Part shown: piece by piece, positions 1 through 6,986 of the stretch
Layout of the letters: each line of letters opens with the position of its first letter
How positions within the stretch are numbered: the first letter of the stretch is position 1
Assembly: GCA_035495435.1 (NCBI GenBank)
Contig: DATJFV010000094.1
Span: forward strand, 1-18,809
Source of the DNA: JBDSKH01 sp035495435
GTDB taxonomy: Bacteria; Actinomycetota; Actinomycetes; Actinomycetales; Microbacteriaceae
Reading direction: 5' to 3'
DNA: 18,809 nt
Notes under the pieces: generated by a model
Seen by the model: the letters and a program-made list of their open reading frames with translations, nothing else
Databases searched by the model: none
Told to the model about the DNA's origin: nothing
Translations under genes and position numbers: made by a program

Positions 1-41
1 CGCTGCTGGAGGAAATCGACGCCGACGAGCGCGAGCGGTGA
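1..41 (+). CDS. 3' end of an upstream gene (partial, unidentified)
   Basis: An open frame enters from the left edge and ends at the TGA at 39-41, giving the C-terminal residues LLEEIDADERER. The stop overlaps the GTG start of mrp (GTGA, 4-nt overlap), so the two genes are probably co-transcribed and translationally coupled. The visible tail is acidic and charged, as in a helical or coiled-coil C-terminus. By recalled gene order in related actinobacteria the gene before mrp is often a DUF1003 membrane protein, but twelve residues cannot confirm that. Confidence 0.6.
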   Translation, partial: LLEEIDADERER

Positions 42-1111
42 CCGCCGAGGCGGTGCGTGCCGCGCTGGCCCGGGTGGTCGACCCCGAGATCCGCAGGCCG
101 ATCACCGAGCTCGACATGGTGCGCGATGTCACCGTGACGGATGCGGTGGCCCACGTCGACCTGCGCCTCACGATCGTCGGGTGCCCGGCCGCCGACACCA
201 TCGAACGCGATGTCCGGGAGGCGGTGCTCGCGGTGCCGGGGGTCGACTCTCTCGACCTGGACATCGGGGTGATGACGCCGGCGGAGCGCGAAGCCCTGAC
301 CACCCGGCTGCGCGGCACGAAGCGGCAGCAATTCGGCCCCGACTCGCTCACCCGGGTGTTCGCGGTCACGAGCGGCAAGGGCGGGGTCGGCAAGTCCACA
401 GTCACCGCGAACCTCGCCGTGGCATTGGCCGCGCGCGGACTGCGGGTGGGGCTGATCGACGCGGACGTGTTCGGCTACTCGATCCCCGGGATCCTGGGGC
501 TCGCGCCCGACGGGGTGTGCGTGAAGCCGACCCAGGTGGGCGACATGATCCTGCCGCCGGTGGCGCACGGGGTGAAGGTGATCTCGATCGGCATGTTCGT
601 CGAGGGCTCGACAGCGGTGTCGTGGCGGGGGCCGCTGCTGCACCGCACCATGCAGCAGTTCCTCACCGACGTCTACTTCGGCGACCTCGACGTGCTGCTG
701 CTCGACCTGCCGCCCGGCACCGGCGACGTGGCCATCTCGCTCGGGCAGCTGCTGCCGAACGCCGAGGTGCTGGTGGTGACCACCCCGCAGCCCGCCGCGG
801 CCGAGGTCGCCGAGCGCAGCGGGCTGGTGGCACGGCAGACGGGCCAGACCGTGATCGGCGTCGTCGAGAACATGGCCGGTGAGCTGTTCGGCGCGGGGGG
901 CGGAGCGGACCTGGGCACGCGGCTGGGGGTTCCGGTGCTGGCGACGATTCCGCTGAGCGTGCCGTTGCGCGCGGGAGGCGACACCGGCGCGCCCGTGGTG
1001 CTGACGCATCCGGATGACCCCGCCGCCGCCGCCATCGCCGCGCTGGCCGACACTCTCGCGACCCGCACACGGGGACTCGCCGGGCGAGCATTGCCGGTGC
1101 ATCCTCGCTGA
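38..1111 (+). CDS. mrp: Mrp/ApbC/NBP35-family P-loop ATPase, iron-sulfur cluster carrier
   Basis: The 357-aa protein has a MIP18 (DUF59) domain at about residues 1-80, including the family's conserved GCP (C49). A ParA/MinD-like ATPase domain follows, with the deviant Walker A GKGGVGKS at residues 113-120 and a Walker B/switch segment LLLDLPPGTGD. Mrp/ApbC proteins bind and transfer Fe-S clusters to apoproteins in the cytoplasm using ATP. The CxxC that bridges the cluster in many Mrp homologues is absent: the stretch after ENM goes almost directly to the FGAGGG loop. The GTG start at 38 is set by the GTGA overlap with the upstream stop. A small hypothetical gene follows after 30 nt and is probably in the same transcript. 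Family assignment is firm; the cluster-carrier role is family knowledge. Confidence 0.95.
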   Translation: MTAEAVRAALARVVDPEIRRPITELDMVRDVTVTDAVAHVDLRLTIVGCPAADTIERDVREAVLAVPGVDSLDLDIGVMTPAEREALTTRLRGTKRQQFGPDSLTRVFAVTSGKGGVGKSTVTANLAVALAARGLRVGLIDADVFGYSIPGILGLAPDGVCVKPTQVGDMILPPVAHGVKVISIGMFVEGSTAVSWRGPLLHRTMQQFLTDVYFGDLDVLLLDLPPGTGDVAISLGQLLPNAEVLVVTTPQPAAAEVAERSGLVARQTGQTVIGVVENMAGELFGAGGGADLGTRLGVPVLATIPLSVPLRAGGDTGAPVVLTHPDDPAAAAIAALADTLATRTRGLAGRALPVHPR

Positions 1112-1141
1112 GTAGGGGATGATCGGTCCCGAGAGGCGAAC

Positions 1142-1435
1142 ATGAGCACCATCGAACTCAGCGAGGAGGCCGCCTTCGATGCGCGGTTCCGCGATGCGGC
1201 GCGCCTGATCGCGGAGGGTCGGCTGGCGCAGGCGACGCTGCTGCGTCGCGAGACGAGCGACAGGCGCTACCGCGGCGCGCAGATCGTGGTGGGCGAGTTC
1301 GAACTCGATGACGGTCGCACCATCATCTACGAGCACATCTTCGGGCCGGCGTTCGCCCGGCATTGGCGCCCCGGCGGCACGGTCGACGCCTGGATCGATC
1401 CGGACGATCCCGACAACATCTACATCGGCCGCTGA
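1142..1435 (+). CDS. Small hypothetical protein, DUF3592-like beta-rich C-terminus
   Basis: This 97-aa soluble protein has no signal peptide or membrane segment. Residues 1-35 look helical and acidic. The remainder has a beta-rich pattern with DGRTIIYEHIFG and PGGTVDAWIDPDDPDNIYIG. That layout (G-E-F, DG, then a proline/glycine turn and V-D-P-D-P-x-x-x-Y-I-G) resembles small actinobacterial DUF3592-type proteins, but I cannot assign it firmly. The ATG is supported by a GAGAGG ribosome binding site at 1131-1136, 5 nt upstream. It lies 30 nt after mrp on the same strand and is followed by a strong hairpin, so it is likely the last gene of the mrp transcript. Function unknown. Confidence 0.75.
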   Translation: MSTIELSEEAAFDARFRDAARLIAEGRLAQATLLRRETSDRRYRGAQIVVGEFELDDGRTIIYEHIFGPAFARHWRPGGTVDAWIDPDDPDNIYIGR

Positions 1436-1463
1436 CGGGCGGCGTCAGGCCGGTTAAACCGCG

Positions 1464-1488
1464 AACGCGCCGGGGTTTCCGGCGCGTT
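1464..1488 (+). terminator. Strong hairpin ending the mrp transcript
   Basis: A perfect 10-bp inverted repeat, AACGCGCCGG / CCGGCGCGTT, has a 5-nt loop GGTTT. It lies 28 nt after the stop of the 97-aa gene and just before the convergent small membrane-peptide gene ends. There is no long U tract (TTGTGTG follows), as is common for GC-rich actinobacteria. The symmetric stem could serve both converging transcripts. Confidence 0.7.
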
Positions 1489-1504
1489 GTGTGCGGATGT
1501 CAGC

Positions 1505-1612
1505 TCAGTGACGGCGCGGCTGACGGCGGTAGCCGTCGCGGCCGGTCACGCGGACCGTGGAGACGATGCCGGCCATGCTGAGGGCGGCAAGCGGGATGAG
1601 AACCTCGAACAT
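1505..1612 (-). CDS. 35-aa small membrane protein ending DGYRRQPRRH
   Basis: A short frame encodes one hydrophobic helix (about residues 2-19, MFEVLIPLAALSMAGIVSTV) followed by a basic tail with DGYRR and QPRR. Short proteins with one helix and a DGYRR-x-P-x-R tail recur in related actinobacteria as I recall them, which argues that this is a real gene; its role is unknown. The likely topology is the tail in the cytoplasm (positive-inside rule). The ATG at 1612 has GGAG only 2 nt upstream. An in-frame GTG at 1630 would give 41 aa and lies about 5 nt after a possible -10 (CATAGT, complement of 1635-1640), so a leaderless start there is an alternative. The gene is divergent from lysR and shares its upstream region. 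Confidence 0.6.
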   Translation of the reverse strand: MFEVLIPLAALSMAGIVSTVRVTGRDGYRRQPRRH

Positions 1613-1634
1613 GGCTCCAGTGTGTGTCACGTCG

Positions 1635-1686
1635 ACTATGTAGCACAAGCGAAACAAACTGCAATGTGGATGTAGCCTAACTACAT
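1635..1686. promoter_or_regulatory. Divergent promoter/operator region for lysR and the small membrane protein
   Basis: Forward: -10 TAGCCT at 1673-1678 lies exactly 7 nt before the lysR ATG (1685), with no ribosome binding site, so lysR is predicted to be leaderless. Reverse: TTGCAG (complement of 1659-1664), an 18-bp spacer and CATAGT (complement of 1635-1640) could drive the 35-aa gene. A perfect inverted repeat ATGTAG-CCTAA-CTACAT (1670-1686) covers the lysR -10 and start codon. A further ATGTAG lies at 1638-1643, 32 bp (about three helical turns) away, over the reverse -10. This fits an autoregulated LysR site, though it is not a textbook T-N11-A box. Confidence 0.55.
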
Positions 1687-2599
1687 GGATGTACGTCGTC
1701 TGGGCCTGCTGCGTGAGCTCGCCCAGCGCGGCACGGTGACGGCGGTGGCCGAGGCGATGCACCTCACCCCGTCGGCCGTGTCGCAGCAGCTGAAAGCGCT
1801 GGAACGCGAGGCCGGCGTTCCATTGACGCAGCGTTCGGGGCGCGGGCTGGCGCTCACCCCGCCGGGCCGCGTCCTGGCCGATGCGGCGCGGGATGTCGGG
1901 GTCGCGATCGAGCGCGCCGAGGCGGTGTGGGCCGAGTTCGTCGAGCAGCCGCGCGGCGAGGTGACGCTGACGGTGTTCCCGACCGTGGGCCAGATGCTGC
2001 TGCCGGGCATGCTGCACCGGATCGCGAACGTCCCCGGCCTCCGGGTGATCTGCAGTGACCAGGATGCGCTGCTGCCCGACTTCGCCGACCTGACCCCCGA
2101 CCACGACATTGTGGTGGCGGATGCTCCGGGCGTTCTGCCCAGCTGGCGCGACCGCGGTCTGGTGATCACCGAGCTGATGCGCGAACCGCTCGACATCGCG
2201 TTGCCGGAGGGTCATCCGCTCGCGGCCAAGGAGTCGCTGAGCCCGACGGATGTGATCGGCGAGCGCTGGATCGGCGTCCCCGACAGTCTGCCGTTCGACC
2301 GCATCCTGCAGCGCATCGAGGCGATCACCGGGCTGCAGGCGGATGTGGTGCAGCGCTTCGCCGACAACGGGATCGCCGAGGCGATGGTCGCCGCCGGGCA
2401 CGGCATCGCGATCCTGCCGCGCTACACCACGCGCGACCACGAGAACGGCCTGGTGACCCGGCCGCTCGACGGGGTGCGGTCGGAGCGGGTGATCTGGACG
2501 ATCCAGCGCCCCGAGATGGCGGTGCGTCCCTCGGTGCGGCTGGTGATCCAGGCGCTGCGCGACGAGGCCGACGAGTTCCTCCTCCTGCGGGCCTCGTAG
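1685..2599 (+). CDS. LysR-family transcriptional regulator
   Basis: The 304-aa length is typical of the family. An N-terminal winged helix-turn-helix spans about residues 1-60 (GTVTAVAEAMHLTPSAVSQQLKAL, then a GR-x-x-x-LTPPG wing). The substrate-binding domain from about residue 90 includes the DHDIVVAD and GHGIAILPRY segments common in these sensors. The ATG is chosen because -10 TAGCCT lies 7 nt upstream and no Shine-Dalgarno is visible. The gene is convergent with the aldehyde dehydrogenase (17-nt gap) and divergent from the small membrane-peptide gene. By position it probably controls itself, the peptide and perhaps the neighbouring aldehyde dehydrogenase/transporter/lyase genes. The ligand cannot be read from the sequence. 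Confidence 0.93.
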   Translation: MDVRRLGLLRELAQRGTVTAVAEAMHLTPSAVSQQLKALEREAGVPLTQRSGRGLALTPPGRVLADAARDVGVAIERAEAVWAEFVEQPRGEVTLTVFPTVGQMLLPGMLHRIANVPGLRVICSDQDALLPDFADLTPDHDIVVADAPGVLPSWRDRGLVITELMREPLDIALPEGHPLAAKESLSPTDVIGERWIGVPDSLPFDRILQRIEAITGLQADVVQRFADNGIAEAMVAAGHGIAILPRYTTRDHENGLVTRPLDGVRSERVIWTIQRPEMAVRPSVRLVIQALRDEADEFLLLRAS

Positions 2600-2616
2600 C
2601 GCCTCTGCGGGGTGGG

Positions 2617-4167
2617 TCAGCGGCGGCGGACCAGTTTCTCCAGGCGCAGCAGCAGCATCATCGGCGCGATCATCTTCGCCCACTCGGGCCCGGTCGCCGG
2701 CAGGTGCAGCAGCCCGGTGTTGTCGGCGACGGTGTGCACCTCGACGTACCGCAGCAGCCCTTCCGGCCCGTTGCGTCGCCCCAGGCCCGACTGCTTCACG
2801 CCGCCCTGCGGGGCATCCACGCTTCCGAACGACGCCCGGTAGCCCTCGTTGATGTTGACGCTGCCGGCGTGCAGCCGGGCCGCCACCCGGCGGGCGCGGG
2901 CCCGCGACCTGCTGAAGACGGCCCCGTTCAGCCCGTAGTCGGTGTCGTTCGCGGCAGCCACCGCGGCATCCTCGGAGTCGACCACGTGCACCGCGACGAC
3001 GGGCCCGAAGGTCTCGCTGCGCACACAGTCCATGTCGTCGGTCACGTCGGTGAGCACCGTCGGCTCGATGAAGTACGGCCCGATGTCGGGGCGAGCGACA
3101 CCGCCGGCCAGCACGGTGGCGCCCTTCTTCGTCGCGTCCTCGATGTGCGCCATCACGCTGCGCAGCTGCTTCTCGGTCGCCAGCGATCCGACATCCGTCG
3201 AGTAGTCGTACGCCGGTCCGATCGACAGGTGCTTCACCCGGTCCGCGAACGCCGGAATGAACCGGTCGGCAACCCCGCGCAGCACGTAGATGCGCTCCAT
3301 CGACACGCACAGCTGCCCGGCGGCTGCGAAGCAGGCGTTGGCGACGTCCCCGGCGACCCGCTGCGGGTCGACGTCGTCGAGCACGATGAGGGCGTTCTTG
3401 CCCCCGAGCTCCATGGAGGCGCCCACCAGCCGGGCGGCGGCGCGCTGGGCGACGTGCCGCCCGGTCGCGGTCGACCCGGTGAAGCAGACGTAGTCGCCGG
3501 CATCCACCACCGCGTTGCCGACCGACGAGCCCTCGCCCGCGACCACGGCCCAGAGGGCAGCGGGAAGCCCCGCGTCGATGAACGCCCGGCGCGCGGCGAG
3601 GATCGACAGCGCGCCCTGGTTGTCGGCTTTCTGCACGATGCCGTTACCGGCCGCAAGCGCCGGGGCGATGTCCATGATCGCCAGCGACAGCGGGTAGTTC
3701 CACGGCGTGATGACGCTGACGATGCCCTTGGGCGCGTAGCGCACGCGCGGGGAGAAGACGAACGGGATCCCGCCCCGACGACGCCCGCCGCGCAGCACCC
3801 GGCGTGCCGCGAGCGCGTTGTACCGGGTCGCGTTAGCCGAGTTGAAGACCTCCTCGAACGCCTGACCTCGGGTCTTGCCCGTCTCGGTCTGCACCGCGTC
3901 GAGCAGGTCCTCGCGACGCTCGAGCAGGATGTCGTGGGCCCGCAGCAGCACCCGTCGCCGGTGCGCGTCCCCGGCCGCCCACCAGGCCGCCTGCGCGACG
4001 CGGGCCGCGGCGGCGGCGTCCTCGACATCCTGCTCGCTGCTCAGCGGAAGCTCGTGCAGCAGCTCGCCGGTGAAGGGTGCCAGCACGCGGGCCGTGTGAC
4101 CCGAGGTTGCGGTGAGGTCGCGCACGAGGTCGGTCATCGCCGCCCGTTCGATCGTTGAACCGGACAT
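2617..4167 (-). CDS. gabD2: Aldehyde dehydrogenase, GabD2-type (succinate-semialdehyde dehydrogenase)
   Basis: The 516-aa protein has the full ALDH fold: NAD(P)-binding segment (TPWNYPLSLA, FTGSTATGRHVA), general base E253 in ELGGKN, catalytic C287 in GQLCVSMERIYV, and a C-terminal SGLGRRNGPEGLLRY. As I recall it, the sequence follows M. tuberculosis GabD2 closely end to end, so NAD(P)-dependent oxidation of succinate semialdehyde is the family-based call; other or longer aldehydes are possible. Both active-site residues are intact. A C-terminal tail (IAPMMLLLRLEKLVRRR) is hydrophobic then basic. The ATG at 4167 is chosen because TACACT (complement of 4174-4179) lies exactly 7 nt upstream; the internal ATG at 4137 is an alternative. 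It is divergent from the GPH transporter, with start codons 36 bp apart, which suggests shared control with the PLP enzyme. Confidence 0.9.
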   Translation of the reverse strand: MSGSTIERAAMTDLVRDLTATSGHTARVLAPFTGELLHELPLSSEQDVEDAAAAARVAQAAWWAAGDAHRRRVLLRAHDILLERREDLLDAVQTETGKTRGQAFEEVFNSANATRYNALAARRVLRGGRRRGGIPFVFSPRVRYAPKGIVSVITPWNYPLSLAIMDIAPALAAGNGIVQKADNQGALSILAARRAFIDAGLPAALWAVVAGEGSSVGNAVVDAGDYVCFTGSTATGRHVAQRAAARLVGASMELGGKNALIVLDDVDPQRVAGDVANACFAAAGQLCVSMERIYVLRGVADRFIPAFADRVKHLSIGPAYDYSTDVGSLATEKQLRSVMAHIEDATKKGATVLAGGVARPDIGPYFIEPTVLTDVTDDMDCVRSETFGPVVAVHVVDSEDAAVAAANDTDYGLNGAVFSRSRARARRVAARLHAGSVNINEGYRASFGSVDAPQGGVKQSGLGRRNGPEGLLRYVEVHTVADNTGLLHLPATGPEWAKMIAPMMLLLRLEKLVRRR

Positions 4168-4173
4168 GGGCTC

Positions 4174-4195
4174 AGTGTATGCGCGTCGATATGCT
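4174..4195. promoter_or_regulatory. Back-to-back -10 boxes of gabD2 and the GPH transporter
   Basis: On the minus strand TACACT (complement of 4174-4179) lies 7 nt before the gabD2 ATG. On the plus strand TATGCT (4190-4195) lies 8 nt before the transporter GTG at 4203. The two hexamers are 10 bp apart and neither gene has a visible ribosome binding site, so both are predicted leaderless. No convincing -35 was seen for either. Confidence 0.5.
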
Positions 4196-4202
4196 GCCGC
4201 TT

Positions 4203-5531
4203 GTGAAGCTCTCCGCGGGCACCGTCGCCCGATACGCAGCCGGTTCGATCGGAACGGGCGGCTTCGGCACACTGCCGGGGCTGGTCCTGGTCTTCTTCCT
4301 CACCGACACCCTCGGTGTTGCCGCCCTGTGGGCCGGCATCCTGGTGACGGTGGCGAAGGTGTGGGACGTCGTGATCGACCCGGTGATCGGCGCCCGCAGC
4401 GACCACAGCCTGGCGGTGACCGGGTCACGACGCCGGTTCATGCTGCTCGGCGCGGTCCTGTTGCCGGTGTTCTTCACCCTGACCTTCGCGGTGCCGGCAG
4501 CGCTCGGCCCGGTGCCGGCGGGCATCTGGGTGTTGGTGGCGTTCGTGCTGAGCGCGACGGCGTTCAGCCTGTTCCAGGTGCCCTACATCGCTCTCCCGGC
4601 CGAACTCGTCGAGGACTACGACGCCCGCACCCGGCTGCTGTCGACCCGCGTCGTCGTGCTGACGTTCGCGATCCTGCTGTTCGGGGCGGGAGGCCCGGCA
4701 CTGCGCGATGCGTTCCCCGCCGACGAGCGCCTCGGCTACCTCGTTCTGGCGGTCGTCGCCGGGGTCGTCCTCGGTGCCGGCATGTTCGTGGCGGCGTTCA
4801 GCGCCCGCCGCGGCACCCCGGGCACCCCGGCGTCGCGCGCATCGATCGTGGCGAACTACCGTCTCGGCGTCGAGGCCCTGCGCCGCAGTCAGCCGTTCCG
4901 CGCGCTGCTCGGAACGTTCGTCCTTCAGGGGCTCGCCACCGGGGTGATGCTCGCGGGTGCGCAGTACGTCGCCAAATGGGTGCTCGGCAGCGGGGTGACG
5001 TTCCTGTTCCTCGCGCTCGTCGCTCCGGCGCTGCTCTGCGCGCCGCTGTGGGCGGTCATCTCGCGACGCATCGGCAAGGAGCGCGCCTTCGCCATCGCAT
5101 CCGTCATCTACGGCCTCGCCGCTCTCAGCCTGATCCTGCTGATCTGGATTCCCGGCGCCTGGATCTACGTCTCGGTCGCGATCGCCGGAGCCGCCTACGC
5201 GGGCATGCAGACCCTGCCGATGGCGATGCTGCCCGACGTCATCTCGCACGACGCGCGCGTGCACGGCACCGGCAGCGCGGGCACGTTCGGCGGGGTCTGG
5301 ACCGCGGGTGAGACGGCCGGCATGGCGCTCGGCACGACGGTGCTGACGGTGGTGCTGGCCCTCAGCGGATATGTCGAGTCGGTCGGTCAGCAGGTGGTCA
5401 CCCAGACCCCGGCGGCCGTGGCCGGCATCGTGGTCAGCTTCAGCGTGGTGCCGGCGGCGATCATGGCCCTCAGCCTCATCACGTTGGTGCGGTATCGCCT
5501 GCGCAAGCACGACATCGAGGTGACGGCATGA
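4203..5531 (+). CDS. GPH-family (MFS) cation:sugar symporter-like permease
   Basis: With the GTG at 4203 the protein has 442 aa and about 12 hydrophobic segments. The N-terminal half carries the GPH/MelB-type signature: K-x-WD-x-x-x-DPVIG-x-x-SD, followed by the RRRFMLLGA turn. This family (MFS_2; melibiose, glucuronide and xyloside carriers) moves glycosides, pentosides or hexuronides with H+ or Na+ across the inner membrane; the substrate here is unknown. ATGs at 4179 and 4191 and a TTG at 4155 are in frame. I prefer 4203 because TATGCT at 4190-4195 fits a leaderless start and because KLSAGTVARYAAG begins the conserved family N-terminus. The stop overlaps the next ATG (ATGA), so transporter and PLP enzyme are translationally coupled, suggesting the permease imports the enzyme's substrate or a precursor. 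Confidence 0.85.
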   Translation: MKLSAGTVARYAAGSIGTGGFGTLPGLVLVFFLTDTLGVAALWAGILVTVAKVWDVVIDPVIGARSDHSLAVTGSRRRFMLLGAVLLPVFFTLTFAVPAALGPVPAGIWVLVAFVLSATAFSLFQVPYIALPAELVEDYDARTRLLSTRVVVLTFAILLFGAGGPALRDAFPADERLGYLVLAVVAGVVLGAGMFVAAFSARRGTPGTPASRASIVANYRLGVEALRRSQPFRALLGTFVLQGLATGVMLAGAQYVAKWVLGSGVTFLFLALVAPALLCAPLWAVISRRIGKERAFAIASVIYGLAALSLILLIWIPGAWIYVSVAIAGAAYAGMQTLPMAMLPDVISHDARVHGTGSAGTFGGVWTAGETAGMALGTTVLTVVLALSGYVESVGQQVVTQTPAAVAGIVVSFSVVPAAIMALSLITLVRYRLRKHDIEVTA

Positions 5532-6976
5532 GTTTCCAGAAACCGGCCTCCGAGATCCTCGCCCGGCTCGCCGAGCTGCGCGCCGCCGACGCCCCCACCC
5601 ACGGCGGCCGGGTGCTGAGCTACGTGTACGACTCGGGGCTCGCCGAGCTCGACGAGCTCGCCGCCCAGGCGGTGCGGGCGGTGCAGCCGGTGAACGGGCT
5701 CGATCCGACGACCTTCACCTCGGTGGCCACCCTCGAACGCGAGCTGATCGGGTTCGTCCGCGGGCTGCTGCACGGCGGGCCGGATGTCGTGGGCACCGTC
5801 ACGACGGGCGGCACCGAGAGCTGCCTGCTGGCCGTCAAGACCGCGCGGGATGCCTGGCTGGCCGCGCGCGACCTCTCCCCCGGACAGGCGCGCGCGCGGC
5901 TGGTGGCGCCGGTGACCGTGCACGCCGCGTTCCAGAAGGCGGCCCACTACTTCGGTCTCGATGTCGATCTGGTGCCGGTTCTCGACAGCGGCGCCGTCGC
6001 GACCGCCGACATCGCCGAGCGCCTCGGGGACGACGTCGCGCTCGTAGTCGCCTCCGCTCCGTCCTATCCGTTCGCCGCCCTCGACCCGATCGACGAGATC
6101 GCGCAGGTGGCGGCCGGCCACGGCATCCCGCTGCATGTCGACGCCTGCATCGGCGGGCTGATCCTGCCGTTCTGGCCCGACCTGCCCGCCTGGGACTTCA
6201 CCGTGCCCGGTGTGACGAGCATCAGCGCCGACCTGCACAAGTTCGGCTACGCACCCAAGGGCGCCTCGGTGCTGCTTCAGCGCGGTCGCGAGCGGCAGCG
6301 TCTGCAGTACTTCGCGACGACCCGCTGGCCGGGTTACCCGGTGGTGAACCCGACGATCCTCGGGTCGAAGTCGGCGGGGCCGCTCGCGGCGGCGTGGGCG
6401 ATCACCGAGGCGCTCGGCGTCGACGGTTTTGCCGAGCTCGCGGCGTCGTGCCTGCGGGCGACCCGTGCGCTGCAGGCCGCGATCGAGGGCATCGAGGGTT
6501 TGCGTGTGGTGGGCGAGCCGGTCGGCCCGCTGCTGGCGGTGGCGACGGATGCGGCGGCAGCGCCCGAGCACCGCGTCGACCCGCACCATTGGGCGGATGC
6601 GGTGCGCGAGTCGGGCTGGATCCTGCAGTTGCAGCCCGGCGTGGCCGGCATGCCGTCGACGACGCACCTGACCATCACCCCGGTCACCGAGGCGGGGCTG
6701 CCCGACCTGATCCCGGCCCTCGTCGCGGCAGCGAACGCGGTGCGCGGCGTGCCGCACGTGGACGCCGCTCCCCTGCTCGCGGGCCTGCCGCCGCTCGACG
6801 GCGGACTCGATTCCGAGACCGCGTGGGCGCTGTTGCAGGGCTTCGGCATCGGCACCGGAGGCGGTGCACTGCCTGACCGGCTCGCCCCCCTGCTCGCCCT
6901 CATCGAGGTGCTCCCGCCGCCACTGGCCGAACGCCTGCTGACGGAACTGCTGGCACGGCTCGTCGAACCGGCCTGA
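5528..6976 (+). CDS. Sphingosine-1-phosphate-lyase-like PLP-dependent lyase/decarboxylase
   Basis: The 482-aa fold-type I PLP enzyme of the group II decarboxylase family has features of the sphingosine-1-phosphate lyase branch: NGLDPTTFTSVATLE near residues 56-70, TVTTGGTESCLLAVKTARD, HVDACIGG (cofactor aspartate) and ISADLHKFGYAPKG with the Schiff-base lysine K238. S1P lyases cleave a phosphorylated long-chain base into a fatty aldehyde and phosphoethanolamine. Eukaryotic enzymes have an N-terminal membrane anchor that is missing here, and a helical, leucine-rich extension of about 70 residues ends this protein. The HVDAC-GG and ADLHK segments argue against glutamate decarboxylase. The real substrate is unknown, since actinobacteria generally lack sphingolipids. 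The start overlaps the transporter stop (ATGA). Family call firm; activity uncertain. Confidence 0.85.
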   Translation: MSFQKPASEILARLAELRAADAPTHGGRVLSYVYDSGLAELDELAAQAVRAVQPVNGLDPTTFTSVATLERELIGFVRGLLHGGPDVVGTVTTGGTESCLLAVKTARDAWLAARDLSPGQARARLVAPVTVHAAFQKAAHYFGLDVDLVPVLDSGAVATADIAERLGDDVALVVASAPSYPFAALDPIDEIAQVAAGHGIPLHVDACIGGLILPFWPDLPAWDFTVPGVTSISADLHKFGYAPKGASVLLQRGRERQRLQYFATTRWPGYPVVNPTILGSKSAGPLAAAWAITEALGVDGFAELAASCLRATRALQAAIEGIEGLRVVGEPVGPLLAVATDAAAAPEHRVDPHHWADAVRESGWILQLQPGVAGMPSTTHLTITPVTEAGLPDLIPALVAAANAVRGVPHVDAAPLLAGLPPLDGGLDSETAWALLQGFGIGTGGGALPDRLAPLLALIEVLPPPLAERLLTELLARLVEPA

Positions 6977-6986
6977 GCGCCGCGGA

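Noticed and set aside
1670..1686. Classical LysR T-N11-A box
   Set aside because: The perfect palindrome gives T-N9-A and T-N13-A at symmetric positions; T-N11-A can be found only off-centre, so I call it an operator candidate without that label.
1505..3310. A 600-codon open frame on the minus strand through lysR and the aldehyde dehydrogenase end
   Set aside because: It is antisense to a clear LysR gene and out of frame with the aldehyde dehydrogenase, with Arg/Ala/Gly-rich low-complexity content typical of high-GC shadow frames. Only its last 35 codons look like a real gene.
4155..4202. Longer N-terminus of the GPH transporter from TTG 4155 or ATG 4179/4191
   Set aside because: No ribosome binding site precedes any of them, the TTG lies inside the gabD2 gene on the opposite strand, and the conserved N-terminus begins at KLSAGTV. 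ATG 4191 cannot be fully excluded.
2617..6976. GABA shunt reading: glutamate decarboxylase plus GABA/glutamate antiporter plus succinate-semialdehyde dehydrogenase
   Set aside because: The PLP enzyme has S1P-lyase-type segments (HVDACIGG, ADLHKFGYAPKG) rather than those of glutamate decarboxylase, the transporter is GPH-type rather than an amino-acid antiporter, and no GABA transaminase is present.
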